From assembly GCA_016858145.1 (NCBI GenBank), contig JAEHOE010000187.1, positions 62,001 through 126,000 on the forward strand: DNA of 64,000 bases, given 5' to 3'. The position numbers were made by a program, and so were the translations under genes. Of the stretch, positions 25,501-35,442 are shown piece after piece (within the stretch, counting starts at the first letter, position 1; each line of letters starts with the position of its first letter). Origin of the DNA: Edaphochlamys debaryana. Taxonomy: Eukaryota > Chlorophyta > Chlorophyceae > Chlamydomonadales. Below the pieces are notes generated by a model. That model was not told the origin of the DNA, made no database searches, and saw nothing but the letters and a program-made list of their open reading frames with translations.

Positions 25501-26808
25501 GCTGGGCGGCCCGCGGCCCTACGCCCCGGGCGGTGTGGCGGAGCGGCTGCTGGTGATGCAGTCGCTGTTCGAGATCCCCCGGGCGCTGGCCTGCGAGCTG
25601 GTGTTCAAGGAGCCGGGTGGGGGCCGGGGGGGGGGGAAGGGAATAGTAGGAGTGGAGACGGGGGGCGATCGTGGCGCCTCGCCTTGCGGGAAGGTGTATG
25701 AATTGGGCGGCAGCAACGGAATGGGGTCCTGGAGGAGGAGTGCATTGAGGGGCTTGAACGGTGCGGTGTGCGGTGTGTCGGAGCCGCGCAATCGGGGCCA
25801 CGGCATGCACTCACGCCGCCCTCCCCTCCTCCCCTCCCCGCCCCCCCTAAGGCCTGCTGGCCGCCCCCCTGGACTCCCTGGAGGCGGGCTTCCGCTCCCT
25901 GGCCGCCTCCTTCGGGGCCTTCTCGGCGGACGCCATCGACGTGGTGCTGGCGGACCCCTCGCTGGTGCTGAGGGCGGGGGAGCAGGTGGGGGGGGGGGGA
26001 CTGGGGGGGGGCGGGGTGAGGGGGGGGGGGGTGAGTACAGGGTTTGAAGAGGGCTTTTGTTTTAGGGTTGAGGGGCTGAGAGGGGGTGCCGCTGAATGTG
26101 AGGAAGTCGGCGGTCTGGATGCCTAGTTGATGGTCCGTGCCGCTTCGGACACAGCGTCAGCTTGCCGTGTGGCCCGCCCACCCCCTCCCTTTCACTCCCT
26201 GCCCTGTCCGCCCCCAGTCCGAGGCGGGCCCCAAGCCCGGCGCGGGCCGCCCCAGCGGCTCCCGCTCCGGCTCCGGAGGCCGCGGCCGGGGCAGCGGCGG
26301 CAGCCGCGGGGGCAGCCGCAGCGACAGCCCCGCCGCCAGCGCCGCCGCCAAGCGGGGCCGCCGGCGCAAGGCCGACGCTAAGGCCCCCGGGGCCCCCGCG
26401 CCCCAGGAGACCGAGCAGGGCCCGGGCCGCGGCCGGCGCCGGCGGCAGTCCGCGGTGGATGCTGCGGGCCCCGCTGGAGAGCCCGCGCCCGCGTCCTCCG
26501 AGGCGGCAGTGCCCGGCGGCCGGCGCGGGGGGCGGCAGCGCGAGGGCCCCCCAGGGGCGGGCGCCGCTGCCACGGGGCGGGAGGACCTCGCGGCCACGGC
26601 TGCCGCTGCGGCGGCCGCGGGGCGCTCCCTGGACGGCCCCGGCCCCCAGGGCCCCACCTTCCCGGGCCCCTCGGGCCCCGCTGCGGGCGGGGAGCTGGGG
26701 GCGCTGGGGGCCATGAGTGCCGCCGACTTCGACCGCCTGGGCGAGGAGGGGCTGCCGCCGCCACCGCCGCCCAGCCGCCGCCGCCGCCGCCCCGCGCCGC
26801 CGCAGTGA
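22552..26808 (+). CDS. mTERF-like organelle nucleic-acid-binding protein
   Basis: Seven exons in phase: 22552-23059, 23302-23816, 23943-24094, 24303-25152, 25322-25616, 25852-25985, 26218-26808; 1,014 residues. The N-terminus (MAAMSALSPASTG, Arg/Ala/Ser-rich, almost no acids for 45 residues) looks like a plastid or mitochondrial transit peptide. Repeated helical units with the mTERF pattern (Pro-x-Leu-Leu, then Leu-rich helices) are seen near residues 342-391 (GRPDLLLQGP, AKCPGLLRR), 393-465 (DMILVDPSVL), 570-680 (SAPGLLLLDRG, RAHPELLLQ) and 774-818 (VVLADPSLVLR). mTERF proteins bind organelle DNA or RNA and act in transcription, splicing or ribosome biogenesis. This one is much longer than the usual 300-600 residues, through Gly/Ala/Ser insertions and a 200-residue tail rich in Arg/Gly/Pro with KRGRRRK and SRRRRR. 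Family call is by pattern, not by search. Confidence 0.7.
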
Positions 26809-28136
26809 GGGCCGCACGGAGGAGAGGGGTTGAAAGCAGACGTGCAATGCAAGCGAGTGCACGACGGCACGGCACAACAGCAACAAGTGAAGTCCAAGCA
26901 GAGAGGAGAGCACGGCGGCAGGGCGCGTAGCGGTGTGCGGGCTGGTTGGGCGTCTGGGTGGCGTGGCGAGCAGGTATGTTCAGAGAGGTGGGGCATGGGT
27001 GGGGTGCTGAGGTGCTGGGGTGCGAGCTGCCAGGTACTGGTATTGATTGGTGGTAAGAACGGGTGGGGTGCAGTGCGTAGTGATGCTCACGGGGCCGAGT
27101 TCAGAGAGACAGAGTGGGCTCGGTGGCGGCGAGGGCGGCTGCAGGGAGTGACCGGGACGAGGGCTGCGCCTCGCTGCGGGGAGGGGGCGAGGGGGACAGG
27201 CGCTGAGGTGTAGGGCTGGGCCGCTGTCTGGCAACGAGCGGGTGGCACGGGGGCGCTGCGCGTGTGGGATGCGGGGGCAAGGAGGGATGCCGGTGTGCGC
27301 TGTGTGCAGTGCGCAGTTGAGGGTGAACCATGGTGCTGGGCGCTGCTGCAACGTGCAGCCGTACAAGATGCTCCCTTCCTGGCCTGACCCGACCAGGGAA
27401 TGGTACCGAGCCTGTCCACAGACCCCATCCATGCGCAGCGGCGCTGCTTGGGATCGCAGCGCTGCCCAGTGCCCACCCGGGGGCGGTCTGTGCTCGCAGG
27501 GGCCGTGCAGTGCAGCCACCCAGGAGAGTTGCAACAGCTGTGTGGGCGCCCTATTGGGTGCCGCGCTTCTCTGGACAGGAGACAGGCAAGAGATGCGGAC
27601 CCGGCAGGGCCTTGTGCGCTGCACCAGCCTGTGCCAGCGCCTGACTGCAATCGAGCCAACACTTAGCTTACGGTACACATCGGCCGCAATATGCAGTCCG
27701 CTCTGCACACCGGGCGCCGTATTCCTGTGCTCTCAAACAACATTTGCAAACTAATCATACGATTCATACCGTGCCACACTGCCCGTCCCCTGCGTCAATA
27801 GTGCGCCGGGGCGGCCTAGCACCGCGGAACAGCCTGCGGCCTACACACCACACGGCCTGGGCCCGGGTCTTGTGGCCCACATGTTGGCAGTAAAGAAGGG
27901 GCAGCACACCACGGCCGGAGCCCATGTGGACAGCCCGCGGCACCGCCCCACCCCCACCTCTCAGCACCTCCTCACCGCACCATGCCACCCACTCCATGCC
28001 GTCTCTCCGAGCTCGGACCACCAGCCCACGACACCCCTAAGCAGCCTGCACTCTCCGCTGCCACCTGCACGCCTCGCCCAGGGCTCCGGGCGCCTCATTC
28101 CCCACGGCCCCCTCCCCCCCTGCTGCCTCCGCTCCC
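26809..28136. other. Intergenic region, convergent 3' ends
   Basis: It lies between the stops of the plus-strand mTERF-like gene and the minus-strand NFU gene, so it should hold both 3' UTRs. No further gene or clear poly(A) signal is evident. Confidence 0.45.
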
Positions 28137-31100
28137 TCAGTCCACCAGGCGCACCTCCTTGAGGTCCCGGAACGAGTCCTTGATGGCCCCAGCCACCCCC
28201 TTGCCAATGGCGGGGGGGCCCTTGTACCTGGGGGGGGGGAGTAGGGGGGAGGGGGGAGAGCGGGTAGGTGAGGTTTGGGACACGTCTCCCGCGTGCTGAC
28301 TGCGCTGAGGCACGTGCACCCCTGCCTGCCGCAGCCCCGTACCATGACCAACCCCTTCCCCCCCCCTCCCTTTATCTCCTGCCCCCCCCCAGGCCCCACC
28401 TGATGTTGGCGATACCATCCTCCACCGACACCACCTGCGGGGGGGGTGAGGAGGGAGCGGAGCGGGGTGGCAGTGGTGGTGAAGTCGGGGAAGCGCGGCG
28501 TCGTGTTGGGACGGTCCATCCCCATCCCTGCGTACTCCTAGCGGCACCCTCCCCCCTCCCCCCCCTTGCACACACCTGCACGCTGCCCCCCAGTCCGCTG
28601 ATGGCCCCCCTCAGCATGTCCAGCGCCGCGTCCACGCGCTCCTTGGAGGCGGAGGGGTCCAGCTTGTCCAGCTGCAGGGGGGGGGGGGGAGGGGGGAAGG
28701 GCGAGTGAGGGGGGAAGAGAGGAGCGAAGGGGTGCGTGTGGAAGCCGTGGCGGAAGCGCACATGCCCAGCTCACCTGGGCCTCCGCCCTCCCCGGTCCCC
28801 GCCTTGAGTGGCCCCTGCATTCCTGCATGTCACTCCTCCCCTTCGCCCCGACCACGCACCTGCAGGATGTCCTTGACCTGGTCCCCGAACGTGGAGTGGA
28901 TGAGCTTCTCGATGCCCCCCTTCATGGTGGCGGACTGGCTGGGGCAGGAGCTGCAGGCGCCCTGGGGGGAGGGGGGGGGGGGGGGCGGGAGGGGGCAGGG
29001 GGAGAGCGGGCTTAAGAGCGGAGGCGGGGCAGGGAGGTGAGGACGAGGGCGAAATACTTCGCCGCAGGCGAGGTGCATGCAGCAGGGGGCAATAACCTTC
29101 CCTGTTACCCCTCCCATGCTCCCCCCCCACCTGCAGCCTCAGGTACACCACCCCGTCCGTCACGTCCACCACCTCCACGTCCCCTCCGTCGGCCAGCAGG
29201 TAGGGCCGGACCTGGGGGGGGGGGGTCCAGGCAAGGGAAAAGAGTGCGGGTGAAGGAAGAAGAGGGGGGGCACACGCGTTGCCGACGGACCGGAGCGGCA
29301 GCTCCACGGCCAAAGCACCACAGCAGCTAAGCACTACAGCAACAAAGCACCACAGCCGTTAAGCAATTTACCCCCTCCTCCCCTCCCCCCCTCAACCCCC
29401 CCACCCACCTCCTCCAGCGCCTGCTGCACCGCCGCCACAGTGAGGGCCGGGGGCGCGCGGCCGCCCTTGCCCCGCGCGCCGCCCTCCTTGGGCCCCGCCG
29501 CGCCCCCCGCCTGGAAGGGCGACACCACCACCCCGTCGGCCGACACCAGGGGGCCGGGCGCCGAGGAGGGGGCGGCGGCGGGCGCACCCTCCGCCGGGGC
29601 CGCCCCCGCCTCCGCCGGGGCCCCCTCCGCCCCCGCCTCCGCCTTGATGCCCAGCGCCTCCCGGGTCTGCTGGTCGATGACCACCGACCAGTCCCCGGCG
29701 TTCATGGCCTTCATCAGCTTGGCCCTGGGGTGGAGGGGGGGAGGGGCGGACGGGGGAGGGGGCCCGGGGCGGGAGAGGTAAAGGGGAGGTGGGGAGGGGG
29801 AGAGGCTGCAATGGGGGTTGTGGGCTGCCCGGGTGCCACGCCTCTCCCGGTCGGTGCCTGGCGCCCTCCTCGTACCCTGCAACCCCTTGCTTCCACCCCC
29901 CCATCACCGATTGCTGGGGAACGCCTCGGCGACGACGCACTCAACGCTCTGGCCAAACTTCGGTGCGCATCGGGCCCGCTGGCAGCAACCTTACTTGCCT
30001 CTCCCACAACACTACCCCCCCCCCCCCCCTGCCCCCCACCTGCGCACGGCCGGGTCCTCCTCCTCGTCGCTGTCGTGGGAGCCCATGAGGGCGGCGTCGG
30101 AGCCCGGGGCGGCGGCCTTGGCGCCGGGGCCCTCCACCATCTTCTCACCCATGGCCTGGGGGGGGGGAGGGGGGAGGGAGGGGGGGAGGGAGGGAGGGTG
30201 AAGGCGTGGAGCGTAGGGCCGGGTTACGCACCAACGGTGGCAGGGGGCAGAGCGTGGGGCAGCCCATAAGCCCGCATGCCCTGCCCGTTTCTTCCCATAC
30301 CAAGCGCCCGCCCCCATCCCCGCCTTCCCCCTCCTCTGCCCCTTCCTGGTGGCATCTGCGGGGTGCACCTCGTGCAGCGCCCGCCGCCCCGCCCCTCGGC
30401 CTGCCCCCCTGCCCCCCGCCACCGCCCCATGCCCGGGAACCAACCGGCATGGCACCCTGCTCCCCCCCTACCCTCCGCCCCCCCCCCCACCTTGCGCATC
30501 TTGAGCCGCTTCTCCTCGTACGCCGCCAGCTCCGCGGGGGACATGAGCGAGCGGTCCAGCAGGGGCGGGGCGGCCACGCCCCCCGCCCCCGCCTCTCCGT
30601 CCGTGGAGTCCTCCGGCTGCGCGCCCTCCCACTCGGTGCGCTGCGCGGCGCTCGAGTTGCCGGGGGGCAGGGCGCCGCCCAGCCGCTCGTCCACCCAGGC
30701 GGCCACCTTGGGGGGGAGGAACCAAGAGGGGTTGGGGGAAGGGGTCAGCCGGGGGCCCCACACAAGGGCAAGCTGCGCGCCCCCTCGTCGTGGTCCCTTC
30801 CTCCCTGGCCCCCCCCCCTGGCCGCCAGTCCCCCCTGCCATCCATGCTTGCCTCCTCCCCTTGCCTGCCGCCTAACCGGACCCCCTAGCCATGCTGCTAC
30901 CGCCCCTTTCCCCCCCCCTTCCCTCAAGATCACTGGCCGCAGCTGTCAACGTCTAGGAGCTTGTCACGGTCTCTTCCGCCGTGCCCCTGGCCTCCATATC
31001 CCCCTCCTCTTGCCCGCCCCTGCACTAGCCCCGCTTCTTACGCGCACTTGCGCCCTTCCCCCACCCCTCCCCGGTGCGGTTCTACCTTGGCCAGAACCCT

Positions 31101-32205
31101 ACCCCTGGCGAGACGACGCATCCCCCCTCCCCCTCCCCCTCCCCCCCCACCTGCCGCTCCAGGTTGGCCCTCGAGGCCATGGCCTTGTTGCGGAACACCA
31201 TGGCGCGGACGGAGGCGCAGCGCTCGGGGCCCACGCGGGCCAGGTGGCTCTGGGGAGTGGTGTGGTAAAGGGAATACGGGGGGAGGGTTGAAGGAACCGG
31301 GGGCGTAAGCGGTCAGCAGAGGGCTGGGCACCAAACCTTTATTTCTCCATTTCGTTCCATCCCCGGCTCTGCAGGCAGCCTGCGGCCTCGCTCCATCCCT
31401 CGCCGCTCTCGCCGCCCTTCGCACCTCCCTGGCGCCCCCGTCCCCCTCCCTCAATCCCCCCCCTCCCCTCTCCCTCCCCCCTTCTGCTCTCCAGTTTGTC
31501 AGTACAATCACCCCCCCCCCCCACCTTGATGGCCAGCACCATGTTGCGGCTGTACCCGATGTACTGCGCAGCGCCCGCCTCGTCGTAGCAGCAGTACACG
31601 CCCAGCGGCCGCTCGCCGTCGCGCGAGGCCAGGTAGGCGGCCACGGGCATCACGGCGGCGCCCTCGTCCTCGTTCTGGGGGGGGAGGGGGGGGGGGAAAC
31701 GGGGGTAGGGGTCATCCGGGACAGGGATTACCAGGGGGGTGGGCGAGGACAGGCCAAGGGTGGAGTCAGGAAGGGCAGATCCGGGAGGGGCGCGCCGACA
31801 GATGCCAGGGTAGGCACAGTAGGCCCACGGAGCGCAAGGCGGGTGGGGAATCCGACCCGCCCTGGGCGGTGTGTGTGCATCGAGGGCGGATGGCGGTGCC
31901 ATCCATGACGGCGTTCCTGACGGCCCCGAAAAGCCTCTCGCTCAGCCCCGGCGCACCTCACGGACGGCGTAGCCCTGGTCGGCATGCTCCTCGGCACCGC
32001 CGGAGCCGTAGAGGAAGCCGTGCAGGCCCTGGTGGCCCTCCGGCACATTCGCGTCGGTAATTGGAGCCGCGAATGGCGAGATGGACGGTCCTGGTGGCGG
32101 ATTGGTGGCTGGTGCCACGGCGCGGAGCAGCGGGAACGCGCGAGCTCGCGGGGCGCTGCCAAGAGGCGCTGCTTGCCGTTGGCAACTGGAAGAAATTGTC
32201 TTCAT
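28137..32205 (-). CDS. Plastid NFU iron-sulphur scaffold with N-terminal GIY-YIG domain
   Basis: Eleven exons, from the 5' end: 32205-31957, 31674-31525, 31249-31151, 30706-30491, 30155-30040, 29724-29409, 29211-29131, 28961-28860, 28671-28576, 28434-28400, 28227-28137; 516 residues in one frame. Residues 1-50 resemble a plastid transit peptide. Residues 95-185 resemble the GIY-YIG module of plant glutaredoxin GRXS16: GVY at 108-110, YIGYSRN at 121-127, and WVDE...LPPGN after it. An acidic linker (DSDEEED) follows. Residues about 370-443 form a NifU C-terminal domain with LLADGGDVEVVDV and C412-S-S-C415, the cluster-binding CxxC. Residues 444-516 match the second, Cys-free NFU domain of plastid NFU proteins, ending KEVRLVD. 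Likely role: [4Fe-4S]/[2Fe-2S] transfer to plastid clients. No glutaredoxin domain is present. One acceptor is AAG rather than CAG. Confidence 0.87.
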
Positions 32206-32861
32206 CTTGCTTGCTGGATTGAGTTCCGGTATGTGCGGTGAGGTCGTGCGAGAGCCTGGTATAAAGCGTGCGGCGGGTGGCAGGTGGCGGGACTACGAGA
32301 TTCATTGGCGAGCCGTCCATGCATCCCGAATTTGGCCCGATTTGCAGGTTCCGCGCCTTCGCAAAAAGGCACTACGGCTTGCACGCGTCTCGGGGCTCGA
32401 CTGCCCTAAAAGGATCCGCGTGGGGTGGACCCCAAAGTCGGTAGGATGTTGCATGCTCCGGAACGCGGCCCCAATCACGCTGGGGCGTCGGAGCTGTGCA
32501 CTACACTGCGTTGGCACACAGTCAAAGGGGGTGGACCTGAGGAGCGATGAGGGGTCGACCGGGCGGCCCGGGGTGGCAAAGAGGCGAAGGGAGGGTCAAG
32601 GAGGCTCGAGGCACGCACACGCCGAAACGCCCCGTGCCCCCAAATCAATTGGAGTGGCCCCTCTATCCTCCCCGTCTCCATACTTCCCCAACTTGCTCCT
32701 ACTCGTTGACTCTGCAGTTGTTACTGCCGTGCAGCCAACGCGGTGACCGCCCTCGCGTGTCTTGGTCGTCTTGAGTACGTTGTGTCCTTGCCAACAGCTT
32801 AGGCTTCGTGCTTTTTACTAGAAGCAGCTGTGCAACTGTAGCTACGAAGCCCTTGCGCGGA
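32206..32861. promoter_or_regulatory. Shared upstream region of NFU and MTR3 genes
   Basis: The two genes are divergent, with 656 bases between start codons, so this stretch should contain both promoters and 5' UTRs. A TATAAA-like string at 32261-32266 is the only core element visible, and it sits too close to the NFU start to be persuasive. No other gene is seen. Confidence 0.45.
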
Positions 32862-34592
32862 ATGGCGGAGCCCATGGAAGCCTCGAGCTCAGGGAGAGCC
32901 GATGGACGAGGCCTCGAGGAGTTTCGGCCGATATGTGAGCTCGTGGTGCTCGGGGCGTAACTGGTTGCGGGGCAGCGAAGGAAATGCCCGCCGCCGTGTT
33001 TGCTGACCAGCACGCGGTTTGTGCACTGTGTGCTGGCCGCAGTTATCAAGACTCGAACGCTGTCGCAAGCGAAAGGCTCGGCGTACGCTGAGTTCGGCAC
33101 GAGCAAGGTCATGGTCGGCGTGTGAGTCCGAGCCCCCCCGCCGCCCCAGCTGCACCTCCCAGCCGTCCCCCCTATTACTTCCACCCTCCCACCCTCACCT
33201 CACCTTTCTGAACCGGCTTCCCCACGCCCCTGCCCCAGCTTCGGCCCGCGGCAGAGCGAGGTGAAGCTGGGCTTCACGGACACGGGGCGGCTCAACTGCG
33301 AGGTGCGCTACACCTCCTTTGCGGCGGCGCGGGCGTCCAAGGCGGAGCAGGTGGGGGGGAGGGGGGCTAAGGGCGCTGGGAGGAAAGAGGAGTGGAGCTT
33401 CAAAGGGGGAAAGGGCTTGTGTGGGGGAAGACGTAGCCAGCGGGGGGCGGCTGGCGGGGCGAGGGCACCACAGGTTGAGGGGCCGCCTGGCGGGCAGTGG
33501 CCACGTGCTGTGACGGCCAGGCTGACGCGCTCCAGCCGTGCAGCTGGGGTGCGGGGCGGTGTGCCCGGCCGAGGGCGATGGGGGCGTGTCAGGCCCAGCT
33601 GCACCCTCCGCTCTCGCCTCCTCTCCGGCCCCCTGCTCCCCTTCCCTCTTCCAGCCCCCTCACCCCCTCACCCCTCCCAACCCCCCCCACCCGACCCCCT
33701 CACCCCCGTGCACAGGGCCAGGCCGAGGCCGCCGCCGCCCAGGCCCTGTCCCAGGCGCTGGAGGCCTCTGCGCAGCTGGAGCGCTTCCCCAAGGCCGTGT
33801 TCGACGTGAGCGCCATGGTGCTGGAGGCGGGGGGGGCGGACGCGGCGGTGCTGGTGACGGCGGCCAGTGCGGCGCTGGCGGACGCGGGGGTGGAGCTGCA
33901 CGACCTGGTGTCGGCGGTGCAGGTGGTGAGACGGGGGGGGGGGAGGGGGCGGAGGGGGACAGAGGTGGGGAGGGTGAAGGTGGGGAGGGCAGGAGCCCGT
34001 GGACTGAGTGCTGGTCCGGTATGGCTCGGTTATGGCTTGGGGTGGTGGGCTTCAATGCTCTCTGGCTTCCCCTGCTCTGTCACCTGCTCCCTCCCACGCC
34101 GTCACCCCTCCGCCCCCCCCTCCCTTCCTCCCCCTCCTGCCCCCCCCCCCCCCAGGTCAAGTGCGGCGGGCAGCTGCTGCTGGACCCCTCCCTGGAGGAG
34201 GGCGGGGCGGCGGAGGGCTCCCTGCTGCTGGCGGCCATGGCCTCAACGGGGGAGGTCACGCACATGGAGGTGGGGTGGGGTGGGGGGGGGTGCGGGTGCG
34301 CGGGTGGTGCTGCGAGCGGTGCTGCGAGCGATGCCGTTAGGTCCCGTAGGCGGCCGCCCGCCGTGGCACCTGTGGCATGGCTGCCCTCTGCCCTCTGCGC
34401 CCTTTCCCCACCCTTTCTCCCCACCCTTTCTCCCACCCTGCCGCCTGCCCCCCCCCGCAGGTCCGCGGGCGCTGGGGCGACGGGGAGCTGCGCGAGGGCC
34501 TGGAGCTGGCGCTGGGGGGGTGCGGGCAGCTGCGGGGGGCGGTGCGGGAGGCGCTGCTGGCCGGCATGGAGGAGCGGGCGGGGGGGGCGTGA
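32862..34592 (+). CDS. MTR3: RNA exosome core subunit MTR3 (RNase PH fold)
   Basis: Six exons: 32862-32934, 33043-33121, 33239-33350, 33716-33922, 34156-34269, 34461-34592; 238 residues, close to the plant and animal proteins. MTR3 (EXOSC6) is one of six RNase PH-like ring subunits of the exosome, a catalytically inert scaffold for 3'-5' RNA decay and processing in nucleus and cytosol. Visible family segments: RADGRGLEEFRP near the N-terminus, GSAYAEFGTSKVMVGV at 36-51, FGPRQSEV, GRLNCEVRYTSFA, LERFPKAVFDVSAMVLEAGG, ASAALADAGVELHDLVSAV and LLLDPSLEE. No phosphate-binding or catalytic signature of bacterial RNase PH is apparent, as expected. The last exons are Gly/Leu-rich. RRP41-type paralogy is the main alternative, but the RFPK and LEAGGAD segments favour MTR3. 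Confidence 0.88.
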
Positions 34593-35442
34593 GGGGGGGT
34601 AGGAGAGGGGTGGAGGGGTCATGGAGGGAGGGCTCACCACGGGAGAACGCGATGGGGCTGCGTGTGGGGCGGGCACCCGGGGCATGGGCGTGGGCGTGGG
34701 CGTGGGCGTGTAGCTGCCGGCAGCTGCCAGAGGCTGAGGGGGAGGCCGTGAGCTGAGGAAGGACGCGGGGCTGCGGCGGTGGCGGCTGGAAGTGCAGGAC
34801 CACTGCGCTCACCAGGCCCCATGAGAGCCTGCGCCGGGGCTGAGTCAGCTCCGGCCTGGGCTGACCTCACCGTGGGAGCCTCCAAGGCAGAGGCCGCTTT
34901 CTGGTGATAAGAAGCCACATGCAGCCGTCTTACACGCATGCCACTCTGCCGACTTTGCGTTGCGCCCTTCTGCCCCTGCAGCAGCACCCTGCCCTGGACC
35001 GATAGAGCTCATTGAGGGTGTACTGTACTCGCAGGGGCCATGCAGCGTAGTCAGAACGTTGACGATAGTGCAGCAACAAGAACCGCAACACCAGGGCGGT
35101 GGTGGTGTTCTGGCTTACAGTGTAGCACAGTGCAGCACAGTGCAGCACACAACAACCAGCCGCACCAACCGCCGCACCCGCTCCAGTGTCACCCCACCAT
35201 GCCCCTCCTCCTGCTCCCCTCGTTGGCCCGCAGTCCCGAGCAGCCGTACGACGGCAAACTGGACCACCGGCCCCAACCCCCAAGGCTTTGGCAGTGTCCA
35301 TGCCCCAAGGCTTTGGCAGTGTCCATGCGTGTACGGTATGACCCCGGCTCTCGTTGCAGCAATAAAACACTGCCACCAGACGTCGCCCGGGTCCCTTGCC
35401 TTGTGCCTGGGTTGCCCGACTCCAGGGCCGAATGAGGCCCGC
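34593..35442. other. Intergenic region, convergent 3' ends, with short tandem repeats
   Basis: It lies between the MTR3 stop and the 3' end of the broken ankyrin-like gene. It contains four copies of a GGGCGT hexamer at 34685-34710, short GTGCAGCACA repeats near 35121-35147, and a 25-bp tandem duplication at 35279-35327. No gene is visible. Confidence 0.5.
35279..35327. repeat. 25-bp tandem duplication
   Basis: Two adjacent exact copies of a unit beginning CCAAGGCTTTGGCAG and ending TCCATG. Each unit contains the palindrome CCAAGGCTTTGG with one central mismatch. Function unknown. Confidence 0.7.
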
